From assembly GCF_905475345.1 (NCBI RefSeq), contig NC_066592.1:8616001-8680000 (forward strand): a DNA stretch of 64,000 bases, given 5' to 3'. Source of the stretch: Vespula vulgaris. Lineage: Eukaryota > Arthropoda > Insecta > Hymenoptera > Vespidae. Below the pieces are notes generated by a model, which searched no databases, was not told the origin of the DNA, and worked only from the letters and a program-made list of their open reading frames with translations. Positions 39,796 through 54,056 of this stretch are shown here, piece by piece; the stretch's first letter is position 1; each line of letters starts with the position of its first letter. The position numbers were made by a program, and so were the translations under genes.

Positions 39796-40255
39796 CAGGA
39801 TGTTTCAGAAATAAATCGGTAGAACTTTAAGATGATATTTTATTAGTCGTTGTAAGAATAAGAAGAAACGTACAAACATTAGGTCACATACATAAACAAC
39901 GTATGTAAACAAAATTTATATATACCTAAGAAACATTTGTTTTCCTATTTATAAAGATTGTTTACCCATAATAGACTTTACAATAATTTAAAACTGTTAT
40001 AACATTTCATTATAAAAATTATTGAAGATAATTTTTTTCTGAATTAACGTATACCTCGTAAACGCGTAAATTGCTTGATCTAAATAAAAAATGTTTATAA
40101 CTTGGAAAGGATTTCCAATGTTTATATGTATGTCATATTAATTAATACATTAATACATTAATAATATGTATGTTTATATTATTAATATCTTTACAGTAAG
40201 TAGTTTATCCTTACAGTGCTCTTAAAGTTTAGAGATCTATTTCTGAAATACCCTG
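39796..40255. mobile_element. MITE-like element, CAGGRTRTTTCAGAAATA ends
   Basis: Left end CAGGATGTTTCAGAAATAAA (39,796); right end on the minus strand CAGGGTATTTCAGAAATAGA (40,255). Both arms continue to ACTTTAAG, giving about 38 bp of terminal inverted repeat with about 80% identity. The 380-bp interior is AT-rich with no frame. A target duplication is not clear; TA sits near both ends. Confidence 0.65.
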
Positions 40256-40499
40256 TACATTTAATATGTCCGAGTAAATATTTTATAATTAATTGAATTT
40301 ATTAGAAAGTTTATTTGAAGAAATTTGCACGGCTCTTGGTTATCTACAAAATGCGTCTAAATATTTTTTTTTACGAATATTTAATTTTTTTGCATATTTG
40401 TATAGTAGTGATCATTTTTAATCAAAATTATAATTAATAATAAGTTATTACTATGCATCGTTAACGATATAATCGAAATCTTAAAGCTGTTCATCTGCC

Positions 40500-40770
40500 T
40501 TTGTAATGTCTTTATAATGGTTTACACCAGCGATAAGAATAGGCGTAATTCTTGTTCGATTTTGATGAGTAATGTATAATTTTAAAAACGAAGGTTTAAT
40601 ATCAGTCCTGTTTTTGGAATTTCTGAAAAAGCTTCATTTTTTCAAAAAAAACGTGTTAAAATAATATTTTTTCGACAATAATTGATTTAAAAATATAGTT
40701 TTTTCAAAATTCTAAAAAAAAACTTAAATATTAAAATAGTTTTCGTACTAAAGTTTGAAAAACAATCATC
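40500..40770. mobile_element. diverged partial copy of the 28.4-kb TTAA element
   Basis: Stretches such as CGTAATTCTTGTTCGATTTT and GTGTTAAAATAATATTTTTT, followed by CGACAATAATTGATT, match the reverse complement of the element at 28,392-29,340 in the same order. The ends are not clear and no TTAA pair was identified. It shows the element is repeated in this genome. Confidence 0.55.
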
Positions 40771-41212
40771 AGATTACATCATATTTCAAAGTCGTTTACA
40801 TATTCGGTGTAAGATCGAATTGAATCTTCAAATCGTTAAAATATATGACTATTTGATTTGTAAATAATATAGTATAATAATTTGTATAGAACGAAATATG
40901 AGTTACAAAATAGTATGAATCTGTCAATTCAGATGTTGATTATCTCATAAATAGTGATGCATAGTAGCAATTTTTTACTAAATAATTATATATACAATAA
41001 TAATTATCATGAATAATAATAATGATTCTAATGGCTTATGATTACTATTACATAAATATGCAAAAAATTATAGATATACATTTAAAATAAATAAAAAAAA
41101 AACAAATTTTTATATACAACTTCATAGCTGACTCAGACGCGTATAAATTTTTACTACGTAACTTGTAACTTCAACCAATCACGATATATTTGTTTAGACA
41201 TATATCTTATAT

Positions 41213-41822
41213 ACAGGATGTCCTCATACGTTTTCTACGTGAAACGATACCAGCACGATTTACAAGTAAAAAATAAAAAAATAAAAATGTCATATATACA
41301 TAGACTCAAAAATACTTTTTGTCAAAAAAGGTTATAGCAAAAATAATGAATTAGTTTTCGTTCGATATAACACAAGAACAGATTGTTGATATTTATCGAA
41401 TTGACTCTTCTCCAAGTTTGTCCAATATTCCAATAAAGCAAGTAGAGAAGCAATTCCGTTAGTAAAACTATAAATGCAATGTATATAGTCATATTCATCA
41501 TTTGAGAACACTCACCGCATGTTGATATGAAATCGTACAACTTTCTAATGATTACTGATGTCAATACGAACCACATTGCTTCCTACAACGAGCTCAAGTA
41601 TGTAAACAGTTTGTGTAAGTAGATTAAATAAACACCGGCTGTTATTATGATACATATGTACTATAATATCGAACGAAAACCGGTCCGTTATTATCTCGTA
41701 TTTTTCTTGTAACTTTGTAACGAAGTATTTTTCAGCCTACGTTTGCATTACGTTTTGCTTTTTATTTTTATTTTCTAGAATATCACATGAGTGATATTGA
41801 GCGGTAAAAATATGGGGGGGAG
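41213..41822. mobile_element. long foldback element, arms about 170-190 bp
   Basis: Left arm from ACAGGATGTCC (41,213) to about 41,400; right arm from about 41,655 to 41,822. Matching blocks in order include GTTTTCGTTCGATAT (both arms), CAAAAATACTTTTTG versus GAAAAATACTTCGTT, and CATACGTTTTCTACG versus CATATTTTTACCGCT. The right end is a G7 run, perhaps a decayed GGGTG end. The central 250 bp carries an 84-codon minus-strand frame with a hydrophobic segment. Confidence 0.55.
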
Positions 41823-42603
41823 CACATAATAGTACAACATACTTTTACACAATATGTATATTAAAAAAATATATTTATATATATTATTATGTATATATTA
41901 TATATATTATATATTATTATATAAATAAATATATTTTATATATAAATATATATAAAATATAAATATATATTTATATATATATTTTTATATAAGTAAAAAA
42001 TATATTTATACAAAAGAAAAAGAAATACGTTTGTATTGACTTTACTATTTTGAATGTCAAAAAATCTAATACACATTTTTTCGATACATATCCGGAGTAT
42101 TTATGCGGCCTATTTCTATTCTTGACATAATTATACACGTATATACTTACATACATTATTATACAGAACATAATTGTACACCTATACTTACACACATTAT
42201 TAACAAAAGAGAATATTCAAACTGTAGCTCGAACGATTTAAGAACTAATAAATTTTTTTCGATAACAATAAAAAAATAAGAACAAGAAGAAAAAGAAGAA
42301 AAAAAAATAAAAGGGACTCGAAATTAAGTTCACTAGGTGTAGCCTGTCTAATTTAGATACGAGCTTATCACTTACTTGCACGAATCGACCATTAATATAA
42401 ATCTTATAAGATAATAACAATGTGGAATGGTCAAGCGTCGACAAATCATTATGGCGTGTACAATCGTCATAAATTTAGTTTCACTCTTGACGATTCGGTA
42501 TATCCGTGTCCTAAGAAGAAAGGAGGGGAGAATACTTTAATTATTTGAATAGACTGTCGGTCGACACCCTCGTTATATCGCTTGCGATACACCACAACCA
42601 TTT

Positions 42604-42711
<108 letters not shown>

Positions 42712-43461
42712 TTACCCCCTTGTAACCGGAACAACACGCGCAGCAAAACTTTGACTACCCCTAACTCGACGCGTTTCTTGCCACCACCTTAACTACCACT
42801 GGTATCTGTCTTCTGACTTGATGTATCATAACTTGATATTACAGTAGAAATTTTCGAACTTCACCCTCCCTCTTTCCCTCCCCCTTATCCCTCTCTTTCA
42901 TTCTCCCCCGTCTCCTCGGCCATCATTCTCTCACACTTAACTTTACGTTTACTCTTTCAAACAATAAAAGCGTCGTAACTTCAGGCGAGTTATTCTAACT
43001 AACATCGTAAACGCGAATAAGCTATAAATTTCAACAAGAATACGTTAGCATTTTATTTAGATTATTGTAGCAAGATGATCGTTTCCTTTAGCATTGTTAA
43101 ATTTATTCATTTTCTTTTTCCTTTTTTTTCTTTTTTTCTTTTTTCTTTTCTTTTATTTTTTAGTTGCTTTCGAAGTGCAAACGACGGTAAAAAGTAGTAC
43201 TAATCGTATAAATATATGATTGATTTATATCATTGATCATTTTCGATATAAATCCATAAATCGAATTTTCGGTTGCTGACTCTCACTGTATTATTTCGTT
43301 GTTAGACAATTCATTTTTCATTCAAATATTTTCTAATTCTTGTCAAATTATGGAATAATTTATTTTGTTAACATATTTTCTTTGAAGAGATTTTTGTTGA
43401 ATGATTCGAGAGAATCTGCGTTTGTACCTAAATTTTACGACGTATTACGTGCAAATTGAGG

Positions 43462-43485
43462 AAGACAGACAGACAGACAGACAGA

Positions 43486-43520
<35 letters not shown>
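43462..43520. repeat. (ACAG)n-(AG)n compound microsatellite
   Basis: Five ACAG units, then an AG array. Confidence 0.95.
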
Positions 43521-43522
<2 letters not shown>

Positions 43523-43999
43523 CTATGGGTAGTTACAGTGCTCATAATGTTCTGGTAGGACTCTCGCAAATATCATTTGCCGCACGCATTAAGCTCGTTC
43601 ATAATTACGACAAAGTGACGTACATACGCTCGAATAGGGGTAGAAGTATATCGGTGTGTACGTATGTGTATATATATAGATATATCATATATTATACATA
43701 TATAGGCCCTACGTAACGAGTATATAACGCACAGAGAGAGTCTGGCGAGGAGCAACAAATTGTTACTCCTTTAAACGTTGGAGTGGGAAAAATTATGACG
43801 ACTTAAATACGTTCTGCTTAATTATTCATACCAGACAAGGTCATTCGCTTCGAAAATGATTTCAAGTCGTAAATTATTCTGATTTTGTCGTCGTTTAAAA
43901 AACATAATTTCATTGTTTATTTAATAAGTAAATCAAATTAAATAAAATTAATGCGGGGTGATTTAAATATATTATTGTGGTGACAACAAGAAAATATAT

Positions 44000-44885
44000 A
44001 CTGGGTGTTCGAATACAAAGTTTTTTTATCTCGGTAACACGACATCCTTGAGAAAAATTGTTCGGGCAAGAGTTATCTGATTTCGAGGAAGAAATATTAT
44101 GACGTTTACTGTTTCTTATTTAATGAAAGGTTTCAAATACATTTTAAGGTCAACTTCTTTTTCTTCTCTCTTTTCTTTTCTTTTTCTTTTTTTTTTTTTT
44201 TTTTGCTTTTTTTAAAGAGAAAACTATATTTGTTATAATGGTAGCATAAGAAAAAAAAGAAAGAAAAACAAGTAATTCATATCTAAAATATTTTTTAATC
44301 CATTTTCAATTCATCGAGATATTTACCAAAATATCTTACAGCTTTTAAGAAAAAGTAAAACAGATAAAAATTATTTAAATTTGTCAAACAATATTTACAA
44401 CTATTAATCGTTCGCAAATTTTTTAGTTTGGTTTATTTACGCGGTGTAATGTTTAGGGTGACATGGACTTATATACATGCACGCACTTTGAAATAAAAAA
44501 AGTAGGAAATAAGAAAGAACATTAATTAATTATTTTGTTTTTTTTTTACACAATAATACACATGTGTGTGTCTAAGAATTAAATTTATTAGTTAAAAAGA
44601 AATATTTCTTTATCTTTTATATCTTTCTTTAAAAGCTTCTGATTATCAATATTATTTAAATTCCAAACGTGTGAAAATATATTATTAAATATCAAGAAAA
44701 ATTGAAAACGGATTAAAACAATAATTCAAACAAAAATTACTTGTTTAAAAATAAAAACAGAATTGACTTTAAAATGATCTTGAAATCTTAGATTAAATGA
44801 AATAAAAAATGCCATAATATCATCCCTGCGTAATCAAATAATCTTTATATAATTTTTTATATAAATTTTTCTCAAAAATACCTTT
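44000..44885. mobile_element. long foldback element beginning ACTGGGTGTTC
   Basis: The left arm (44,000-44,320) and the right arm (44,690-44,885, minus strand) share, in order, TTGAGAAAAATT, a block like GATATTATGRC, then TTATTTCATTTAATC, GATTTCAAGATCATTTTAAA and ACAAGTAATT, ending near TTTTCAATT. A poly-T/poly-A insertion of about 100 bp interrupts the left arm. No transposase frame. Confidence 0.55.
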
Positions 44886-47566
44886 ATATATATATATATT
44901 TTACTACATAATTATATTTTACTAAAATAATAGTAAAAACTACTTGATATCTTATTCGAGATATATTAATATCTCTAAAATAATGCATTTTCATGGATAA
45001 AAATATTGAATTGAATACTAAAGTTTCACGATTTCTAAAATAAATACAAGTATACTATTTATTTTTATACTTAATTGGATATTTAAGGATTTATTTGAAG
45101 GTCAATTTTTTTCGAATAGAAATTTATATTTTCTTTTTTTCATAAATATTACAAAGGATGCAGTGGGAAAAATTTAAAAAGAAAAAACTGTTATATGAGA
45201 CATTGCCACATTGGAACATTTATCTGACTACTTTATTCTTTATATAAAGAATATAATTCAAACCTTCAAAGTATTTACTTTACAATGGCGTACGTTTAGA
45301 GCCTTTAAATTTTATTTTCCATAGCAATCGACAATGTAATAAAATATTTCATAAACGATGATACGCTAAGCTTACCAGAAAATCACTACTTTTCCCCCTC
45401 AGAGAGTGGTTTTCAAAAGATACGTAACCGCTATAAGATCATACTCTTCACTCGTCTCGTAAAAGAAGGATCTTTTAGAATGGAAGCTCTTCGTAGAAGC
45501 TCGTTTTTATATTCCTCAAAAGGAGCTTTAAAAACGTTTTTCTCTACCACGACAATAGAAGGTTAAGCTATTTTTTTTTTTTTATTTCATTATTTTTTCC
45601 CCGTGCATTGCATATAAAATATCTTCTTTCTTTTTCTCTCTTTTTCTTTAACATTGTGTCACACCTTCCATTTACTTTTTCCAACGATGTTATTATTTTA
45701 CCAAACGTCTAGGTGACCATCAAAAAAGCTTTTCTTCTCCATACAATCCTATATAATCTTTATCGACCATTCACCGATAGCATGCCCATCGTTCTTATGG
45801 CAAATTGGAAAAGATATTTATCGTGACCTTCGAAGGGTAGAAAACGAAGGGACTTGGCCGATCATGCGTGTGAGTATCTTTAGGGCTCGAAATCTGATAA
45901 GAAAGAAATTGAAGTGAAGGGCTATCCATTAGTATTATTGGTCAATGCTTTATATCTCGAGAAAGAAAAATGCTGCTTTCCAATAAATATTTGTCTAACT
46001 TCATTTAAAATAATCTCTCGATTATCGAACTCGATTTATGTCAAAAATTTATGTCGTGAGAAGATTTATTCTGAAAAAAATTGGGTAAAAAATGTTCGTA
46101 AATGATTTAGGCTATCAATGGATGTATAAATCGTTAAATCGATTTTATATATTTTATATTTTATATATTTTATATATATACATATATATATGTATGTATG
46201 TATATATGTATTTATTTATTTATTTATTTATTATATATTATCTATCTTATATCTTCTATGTATATATAAAATATATAATGTATGTTATTTTTTTAACGTT
46301 TACATTATGTAAATACTGTAGTACTACCGCACGACCTTCAAAATTCGCACAACAATATGCAGCAATTCTCTTGAGAATCACTCGTTCACTACTCATGTTT
46401 CGTAGTTTTTTCTTTTTTCCGTTTTTTTTGTAACTCTTTTTGTAACATCACAATTAGAAATTACAAAAATTATACATTCGAATTTGTAAAATAAGATTTA
46501 CTTAAAAATTAAAATTTTTTGTTTATTTTCCTACTTAATTTTGTATTTTTCTATTTAAACAATATATAAAAAAAATTGTAAACTTGATAAATATATTTAA
46601 TTAAACTTTAAGTTTCTTAATAATAATTAAACTTGCAACTTAAGTAATTTAATAATTATGTTTAATTAAATAAACAAGAAAGAAAAGAGACCATTTTTTT
46701 TTAATTTTATCCCATTTACGGAAAAAGGATACGTAAATTAATTTTTTAAAACTCGTGAAAAGAAAGGAAAGATGAAAAAGAAAACAAATATTTTATCTTC
46801 ACATCATAAACTCTATATTCAAAACGGTTAAAAAATATGTTATTGTATCTTTAAAAGAAACAAATTAGTGTTAATATGCATTTTTCACATTTTCATGAAA
46901 TGATAATAGCACTTTTAATGAAAACTTTGAAATCGATTTCCTTGTAAATAAAATCGTTTTGGACGAATATAATCCCCGTCTTCTTTTTTTTCATAAATTG
47001 CTTCAATTTATAATAACCTTAGTTTTCTTTTAGTTATGGTTTCATTCGAGTGCCCTAGAAAAAGTTAATACGATATTAGATACATATCGGTACTACTAGA
47101 AGAGGAGATACTCTTGAGAACTAGTCGAAGTCGGTGCAAAGTGTGGCTTGGCAAACTACCACGGTGATACGGTGGTCTAGGCAATCAGGAATTTCCCTAA
47201 AGCAGTCTGACTTAAACGAGCCCCTGTCGACAAAGTTGCCAGGTTGTGGGTATAATGTGGGTACATGTATACTACACTTACACACATATATGTAAGAGCA
47301 CATTAATGTAAGCGCAGGAAATCTCGAGTTTACGAAGGTAAACCGTACGAGTGGGAAAGAGAGAAATAGAGATTGGGAACTTCTTAGAATAAACACGTCG
47401 AAACATGCGAAAGTGGAAGGTCGAACGGGCAAAGTTCACGAGCTTGGCAATGAATATTTCACGAATTTTCATCCATCTTAAATTATTCCAAACGAGAGAG
47501 AAAGAGAGAGAGAGGAAGGGAGGGACGTAGGAAGAAAAGAAATTAAGCACGAAAGATTATATTCGT

Positions 47567-47567
47567 G

Positions 47568-47611
<44 letters not shown>

Positions 47612-47612
47612 T
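47567..47612. repeat. (AAT)n microsatellite
   Basis: About 15 units. Confidence 0.95.
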
Positions 47613-47739
47613 CGTAGGAAAATCTTTTCAAAGGTGTCACGTGATGAAAGGAAATTAGAGCGTGTTGGAGACAGGAATCGTTAAAAATTCATTTTCTTTC
47701 AAGATACGTTCCGACCCCATTCCTTGGTAAAAACGTTTG

Positions 47740-47743
<4 letters not shown>

Positions 47744-47780
<37 letters not shown>
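47744..47780. repeat. (CA)n microsatellite
   Basis: About 18 CA units ending exactly at the left end of the foldback element at 47,784. Confidence 0.96.
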
Positions 47781-47783
<3 letters not shown>

Positions 47784-47785
<2 letters not shown>

Positions 47786-48419
47786 GGGTGGTCTAAGCAA
47801 ATAGAGCGATTTCGATGTTCTGTAAATATTAATTTTAATAGATAAAATCTGAAATATGTTACATTGTTCGAAAAGTGGCGGGAGGAGGAATCGCATGATG
47901 GAATATTAAAAATTTTTTTTATACTTTTAGATTGCCAAATTATCAAATTTTTTTAAGTTTTTCTTTCTTTTTTTTTCTTTTTAATGGAACTGAATATTCT
48001 TTTCAATAAAAAAGAATATATATATATACAAAATGTAAAAAATCGAACTTTTATTAAACTTTATTAAACAATATTAAACAACTTTGTTAATACGATTTAT
48101 TAATTTTTTATATAAGAACAATTGAAACTTATAGATAATTTGTTCTTTTCTTTCTTATTCTTTTTCTTTTTTTCTTTTTTTTTTCGTCCTATGAAACCGA
48201 ATAATAAAATCTATATAAATGAGATAAATTCAAAATGACATTATATGATATAACGTTTGAATCCTTTTCAATATTAGCAATATTGTTTATCATAGAAAAT
48301 CTATTTAATAAATTAAAAGAAACGTTCGAAAAATTATTTTTTTAAATATCAAACTTTATCATTAAAATTAATGTTTACAAAAATATCAAAATACTTTTAA
48401 TTATGTTGACCACCCTGTA
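47784..48419. mobile_element. MITE-like element with TATAGGGTGGTC / ACAGGGTGGTC ends
   Basis: The left end reads TAGGGTGGTCTAAGCAAATA; the right end on the minus strand reads ACAGGGTGGTCAACATAATT. Both arms then contain GTAAAYATTAATTTTAAT and a block ending near TTCGAA, about 95 bp of imperfect inverted repeat. The left end abuts a (CA)n microsatellite. Interior is AT-rich without a frame. Confidence 0.6.
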
Positions 48420-48450
48420 TATATAATGAATACATTATATATATATATAC

Positions 48451-48454
<4 letters not shown>

Positions 48455-48495
<41 letters not shown>

Positions 48496-48521
48496 TATGC
48501 ATATGCACACACACACACACA
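48455..48521. repeat. (AT)n-(CA)n compound microsatellite
   Basis: AT repeats, ATGC variants, then CA repeats. Confidence 0.93.
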
Positions 48522-50045
48522 TACGAATGTGTTTACTATGAACTGTCTGGAAGCGAAGGAGATGTGCTGAGTAATGCTTAGAACTCGGGCTAACGCGATG
48601 ATCATTAATCTTCTTGCATGCGAGGAGATTAAAGGCTCACACGAAGCTTCTTCGATCTTGCGAATAAGATCGATACCAAAGTGCAAAGTTCATTATTGCG
48701 AGAGCACGTTCCTCGAAGTCCTCATTTAACGATTCCACTCGATTTCCTAGAAAAGTATTCGTAAAACGCTACGTTGTGACCGACATTTTCTTTTTCCTTT
48801 TTTTTTTCTTTTCTTCGCGAATAATTTATTAGGTCATTTTTTTTCTATTTAAAATTAAAAATTATTTATTTTAAAAAATATATAATAATAATTAATAATT
48901 AATAATTTGATATGTATTATTATTAATTACTTTATATGTTATATTATTATTTATAATTTTAATGAAAAAATTTAATGTATAAAGTAATTTTATTACGTTT
49001 CTTATAACATTTAGTTAAAAATGCAATATTTTTTTTTTACGTCATATTTGAAGACTGATCATATATCTATCTTTATTGAAATTCATTATCTCATATATCT
49101 CATATAATTACATCGATTAAGTTCAATATAAAACTATTAAAAAATAGTATTTACAACTTTTGTGACATTTAAACATGTATTTAGAAATCAATCAAATTGA
49201 CGAATTTGGTAAAATCTCTATACGTCAAAAGATTTTTTCTAATCTCACAAAGAGATAGATGTGTTTGCAAATAGTTTAGTACGAAAGCGTACCATCTCGT
49301 TTTCGTCGGCTTACACGGTAACACGATACGCTCTTTAAAAGTGCACGAAACGAAACACCGAGGCGAGAAAACGTTGTGTCGCGTCGATGAAGAGGAAATG
49401 AAAGGGGTAAAAAGTCAGGAATCTGGGCGTATTGGTGCTGGCGTTAGTCGCCGTCACATGCTACGAACGCTATTGCATTTCGAGAGACAATGGGAGGAAA
49501 ATCGATAGTGTACGGTTCACGGAGGAGTGACAATACGAGCGTTGAAACGTTGTTCGTCCTACCGGAATATAAAGGACCAGTCGCGTTTTTGTTCTATCGA
49601 AGAAATTCCTTTTAACATTTGAAATAAACACATTCTTCTTTGAAGATTTGTTGTGTTAACAATGATACTCGTTATATTTGATGAACGTTGATAATATATA
49701 AAAAGAACGAAAAAAAAAGAAAAAAACAAAAAGTAATAGACGTAGCTTGAAGTGTAGTAGAGCCACGTCGAAAACAACACGAAAATCTTCAATTTTTACC
49801 ACGGTCATACTAAATTAATTAAAATCTCGACCGAAGCATCACTCGGACGCGAGCGACCCACTTTTACGAAAGTCGTTAGTCGTTCGAAGTTGGAAGGACG
49901 CAGTTAGATAGGACATGACCTCTGGCATAGGATGTTCTCGAAATAATTCACAGCTCGAATCACGAACGAAAATCTCCTCTCTTGCGGATGAACTTGTTAG
50001 AAATTCAAAACTGGGAAATTGGAGGGACGAGAAAGTAACGAGAGA

Positions 50046-50089
<44 letters not shown>

Positions 50090-51005
50090 AAGTTATCTCA
50101 AAATATACGATATAACTACAAATTATATAAAAATAACAAAAAAAATCTTCATTAATCTCCTTCTTCTATCACCAAAAAACCGATTTTGTTCTTGATATTC
50201 GAGTAAAATAGAATCCGTTCAAATTCCATGAAATTATACGCGAGACGAAATAATCCAAGACGTTAGTTCATAAGTTAATCTTGTGGGGATGGTGAAAGGG
50301 AAGAGAGAGGGTTAAATTCTGTTAATTTACAACAGGAAAAGCTTCCGTTGCTATATCTGTCTATCTTAGAGTATGCTCGTGGAAGCAGTATTAGCTAAAT
50401 TTCCATTTACAAATAGGGAAATGGAGTATTATCGCGATGAAAGCGCGATATTAATAATCTGTCATATAAATAAACAAATATATGTGTATATATATACATA
50501 TATTAATATATTATATATATATAATATATTAATATATGTTATATATATATATATATATAATGAAAACTCTATAAAATATATGTGTGCGTGTACGCGCATA
50601 TACCGAAATAATGTTCAATAATTATAATCGACCATAATAAGAAAAGTACGTACTTATGCGGTTTATCATCCTTTAAACTCCATTGAATAGTATTAGCGTG
50701 AAATAAGGTTGAAATTTTTATCACGAGAGAATATCCATCATTTATGCTTTCTATATTCGAACTATTATATATTACATATCAGATAGCTCGATCGTTTTCA
50801 TGAAAGATATATTAGATTGTCTAGGATGGTATATTGGCCACTAAAAGTTTCTAGACCATCCTGAACTTTTTCATTTTTTTCATTTTTTTTTCTTTTCCTT
50901 TTCTTTTTTTTTTTATTAGTTCGCAAACGAGTTCGCGCGAAAGCGGGCAGCCAGTGATGGAAGTCAACGATTCGGGAAACAAACAGAGAGAGAAAGAGAG
51001 AGGAG

Positions 51006-51013
51006 AAAGAGAG

Positions 51014-51062
<49 letters not shown>
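51006..51062. repeat. (AG)n microsatellite
   Basis: 57 bp with a few interruptions; a further AG tract lies at 50,050-50,080. Confidence 0.95.
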
Positions 51063-52171
51063 ATACCACTATTGACGAAAATCAGAACGTTGAGAAGTGC
51101 CTCGAGCGCGACACGAAATTGCTCTCAACCGTGCGAGTCCTTCAAAAATAGGACAAGTGCTCGGTTCAAGCAACCATATATCTAAGTATCGCCTTCATTA
51201 TACGCTTGCATTTTAGAGGGTTCACATAAAACCACCCTCGTAACTTTTCAAAACTATTTGACTTTTTTCTTTTCGATTATATATTTTTTATTGTTCTTTC
51301 TTATTCTTTTTTTTGGAATAATTATTATTTTGTTCGGTTGTGAGTGACACGAAAGACACAAAAGTGAAAAATTAATTCTATTTCTTTTTCTTTTTCCAAA
51401 TTTGTGCAACGACTTGTCAATCATAAAATTTATAAATATCGTAAATATATAAATATCTTTGTAAAATCTTTTTGTAGAATATTTGTAAAATATCTTTGTA
51501 AAATATTTTTGTAAATCTCTCTCTATCTCTCTTTCTGATTTCTTTCTACTCTTCCCTTTTATATTTTTCTATATTCCATTCTTATTCCTGATCTCATCCG
51601 ATCAATTCTTACAACAAAAATAAGTTTCAATCGTATTACAAATAGCTTATATAATATTTTGTTTAGTGGTTTTTAAAAATATTATTTAAACAAAATTTTT
51701 CTTCAGTATATAATCTTCCTATGTAATTTTATCCTGATTGCTTGTTAATTACAAAAAAAGTAAAGTCCATGTGAACGTGCGAAATTTTTCGACTGCGTAC
51801 TTTCGGACTCTCTCTCTCTCTCTCTCTCCCTCTCCCTCTCCCTCTCTCTTTCCTTTTTACTCGTGGCCATTAACATTAATTCACTCTCGGAAGCAAAGTG
51901 GCGAGAGGTAACGCAAAGCAGTGCTCGTGAGGCAATTTGGTTTTTGTAGCTATACATACATTACATACTATACATACAATCTATAGATACATATGTATGT
52001 GTGTATATATATACATATACATATGCACATACACACATATACATATACACATACGTCAATATTCATGCACGTTGTAATCGTAAATTCGGCGTACACTCTC
52101 GTAAATTACGAAGCCAACAAAGTTGAAACACACTGTATATGGAAGTGTTACATGTGTATGTGTCTTTGTAT

Positions 52172-52178
52172 ATTGTGT

Positions 52179-52242
<64 letters not shown>
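52172..52242. repeat. (TG)n microsatellite
   Basis: About 28 TG units ending in (TA)n. Cys/Val and Thr/His frames over it are repeat-derived. Confidence 0.97.
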
Positions 52243-53541
52243 TATTTCGTGCAACCGCTTTGGCAAAAGCAAGTTTTAGACCATATAAATTCCCGTATCG
52301 CCTAAATGTGAGATAAAAGCAACCATACAAATACGTGGTATTATCTATTGTGAATGTAACGTTTAACACGAGAATTCTGCTGTCTGTTGTTTTATCAAAG
52401 TAGAAACGATACCAATGGCAACGTATTTATAACGATTTATTACGTTATTCGTAAATATATACGTATTTGCTTAAAATGGTATTAAAAGAAGTGTTTATTT
52501 CGATAATCATAATCTTTTGATAAAATTTGTTCCATATTAATTCACGTGAATTGTTAGAAGCTTGTTATTTTAACAAGATTTTTTTTTGTAAATAACATTT
52601 AATTCGATTCGAATTTTGATTAAGAAAAAGAAATATTTTCAATTAAATTCGATGTTATTCCTTCTCATATACAGTCGAAGAGAAGGAAAAAAAGTTTTGG
52701 AAAAGTTGGAAACAATTTTCAATCGGCCTCCACGAAACTAATCCAATTTTCCGTACTCCGATATCAAAATGTTCTCGTGCAAATCGAGCGAAAGATCTCT
52801 TCTACCGGCCGATTTCTCGCTCTTGAAAGGAAAATTGTGAGAAAGGGAAGCCAACCTCGAAAGTTTTCTCATTACAGGATTTATACCTGTTGCTAGTGTA
52901 AGATCGGGACGATAATGAGTAGACCGCATGAAACTTTTAGGACTGTCGGGGTCGGAGGATGGTGGGGGAGGGGGAAGAAACAAGCAAGATGGAAGCTTGA
53001 TGAAATATCAATTTTGATCTGGTCGAATATTATCGATTGCTTGAAATATAACAAATACAAGTCGAAGGACTCAGTGTTCTTGAAACGTACAGGGACAATA
53101 AATTATCCTTCATAACAAAATATATATATTTTTTTTCTTTTCTTTGTAGTTATTTATTTATTTATTTTTTTTTTTGATATTCGAATGTTGTACACAACTT
53201 ACACTTTGCATACACGGAAATCATAAATCATTCATTTCTTCTTTTCGTTTATTTATTTATTTATTTTTTTTTTCTTTTTTTTTCGTTTTCCTCTCATACG
53301 GAGTAATTAGATTTATCTTTCCGAGATCTCTCGAAGTCAAAGACGAAGATACTTTCCTCTTAGAATCCAGCCGAGCACACTCAGACATTTATTAAATATT
53401 TAATCCTTCTTTGTCGAGAGGAGGGATCCTAACGAAGCGAGGGGCTCGGTTCAATGAGGTGAGGACGATTGGAAATCCATGAAACACGCGTAAAGCTTCT
53501 GAAAAGGGAGGTACACTTTCCCTTCTCTCTTTCTCTCACTC

Positions 53542-53587
<46 letters not shown>

Positions 53588-53969
53588 TTGCCAAGGACTA
53601 GCCGCATTGGCGTAGAATCAAGACGTGACTCCAAGAATAAGGAACACTCGATACGAATAATAATTCGACGATCTATTCGTCGAGCACGTTACTCGTACAT
53701 TGGAAGTACGATCGTCAAGGATTAAAAAAGAAAAGAAAAGAAAAGAAAGAAAAAAAGTAAAAACCAAGTAACAATGAGTCGTCGTTAGGAAGGTTTTCTT
53801 TAGAAAGAAAAAAAAAATAAGAAACTACTGCGACACGATATTCGTCCTCTACTCGTCCTGGTCTCCTCGACTCGTCCTGGCTCTCGCGTATTGATCGACC
53901 AGGTGTGTGCATACAGTTTGCTGCAGGATTTCTCGCTCGTAGAATCCTTCTTTCACCTTGCACCGCTTC

Positions 53970-54056
53970 CACCCACCCACCCATCAAGCAACCGACCGAC
54001 CAACCAACCAACCATCCAACCACCCAACCAACCAACCAACCAACCAACCAACCTAC
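53970..54056. repeat. (CCAA)n tetranucleotide repeat
   Basis: About 20 CCAA/CCAC units; Pro-Thr-Asn-Gln and Gly-Trp-Leu-Val frames on the two strands come from the repeat. Confidence 0.96.
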
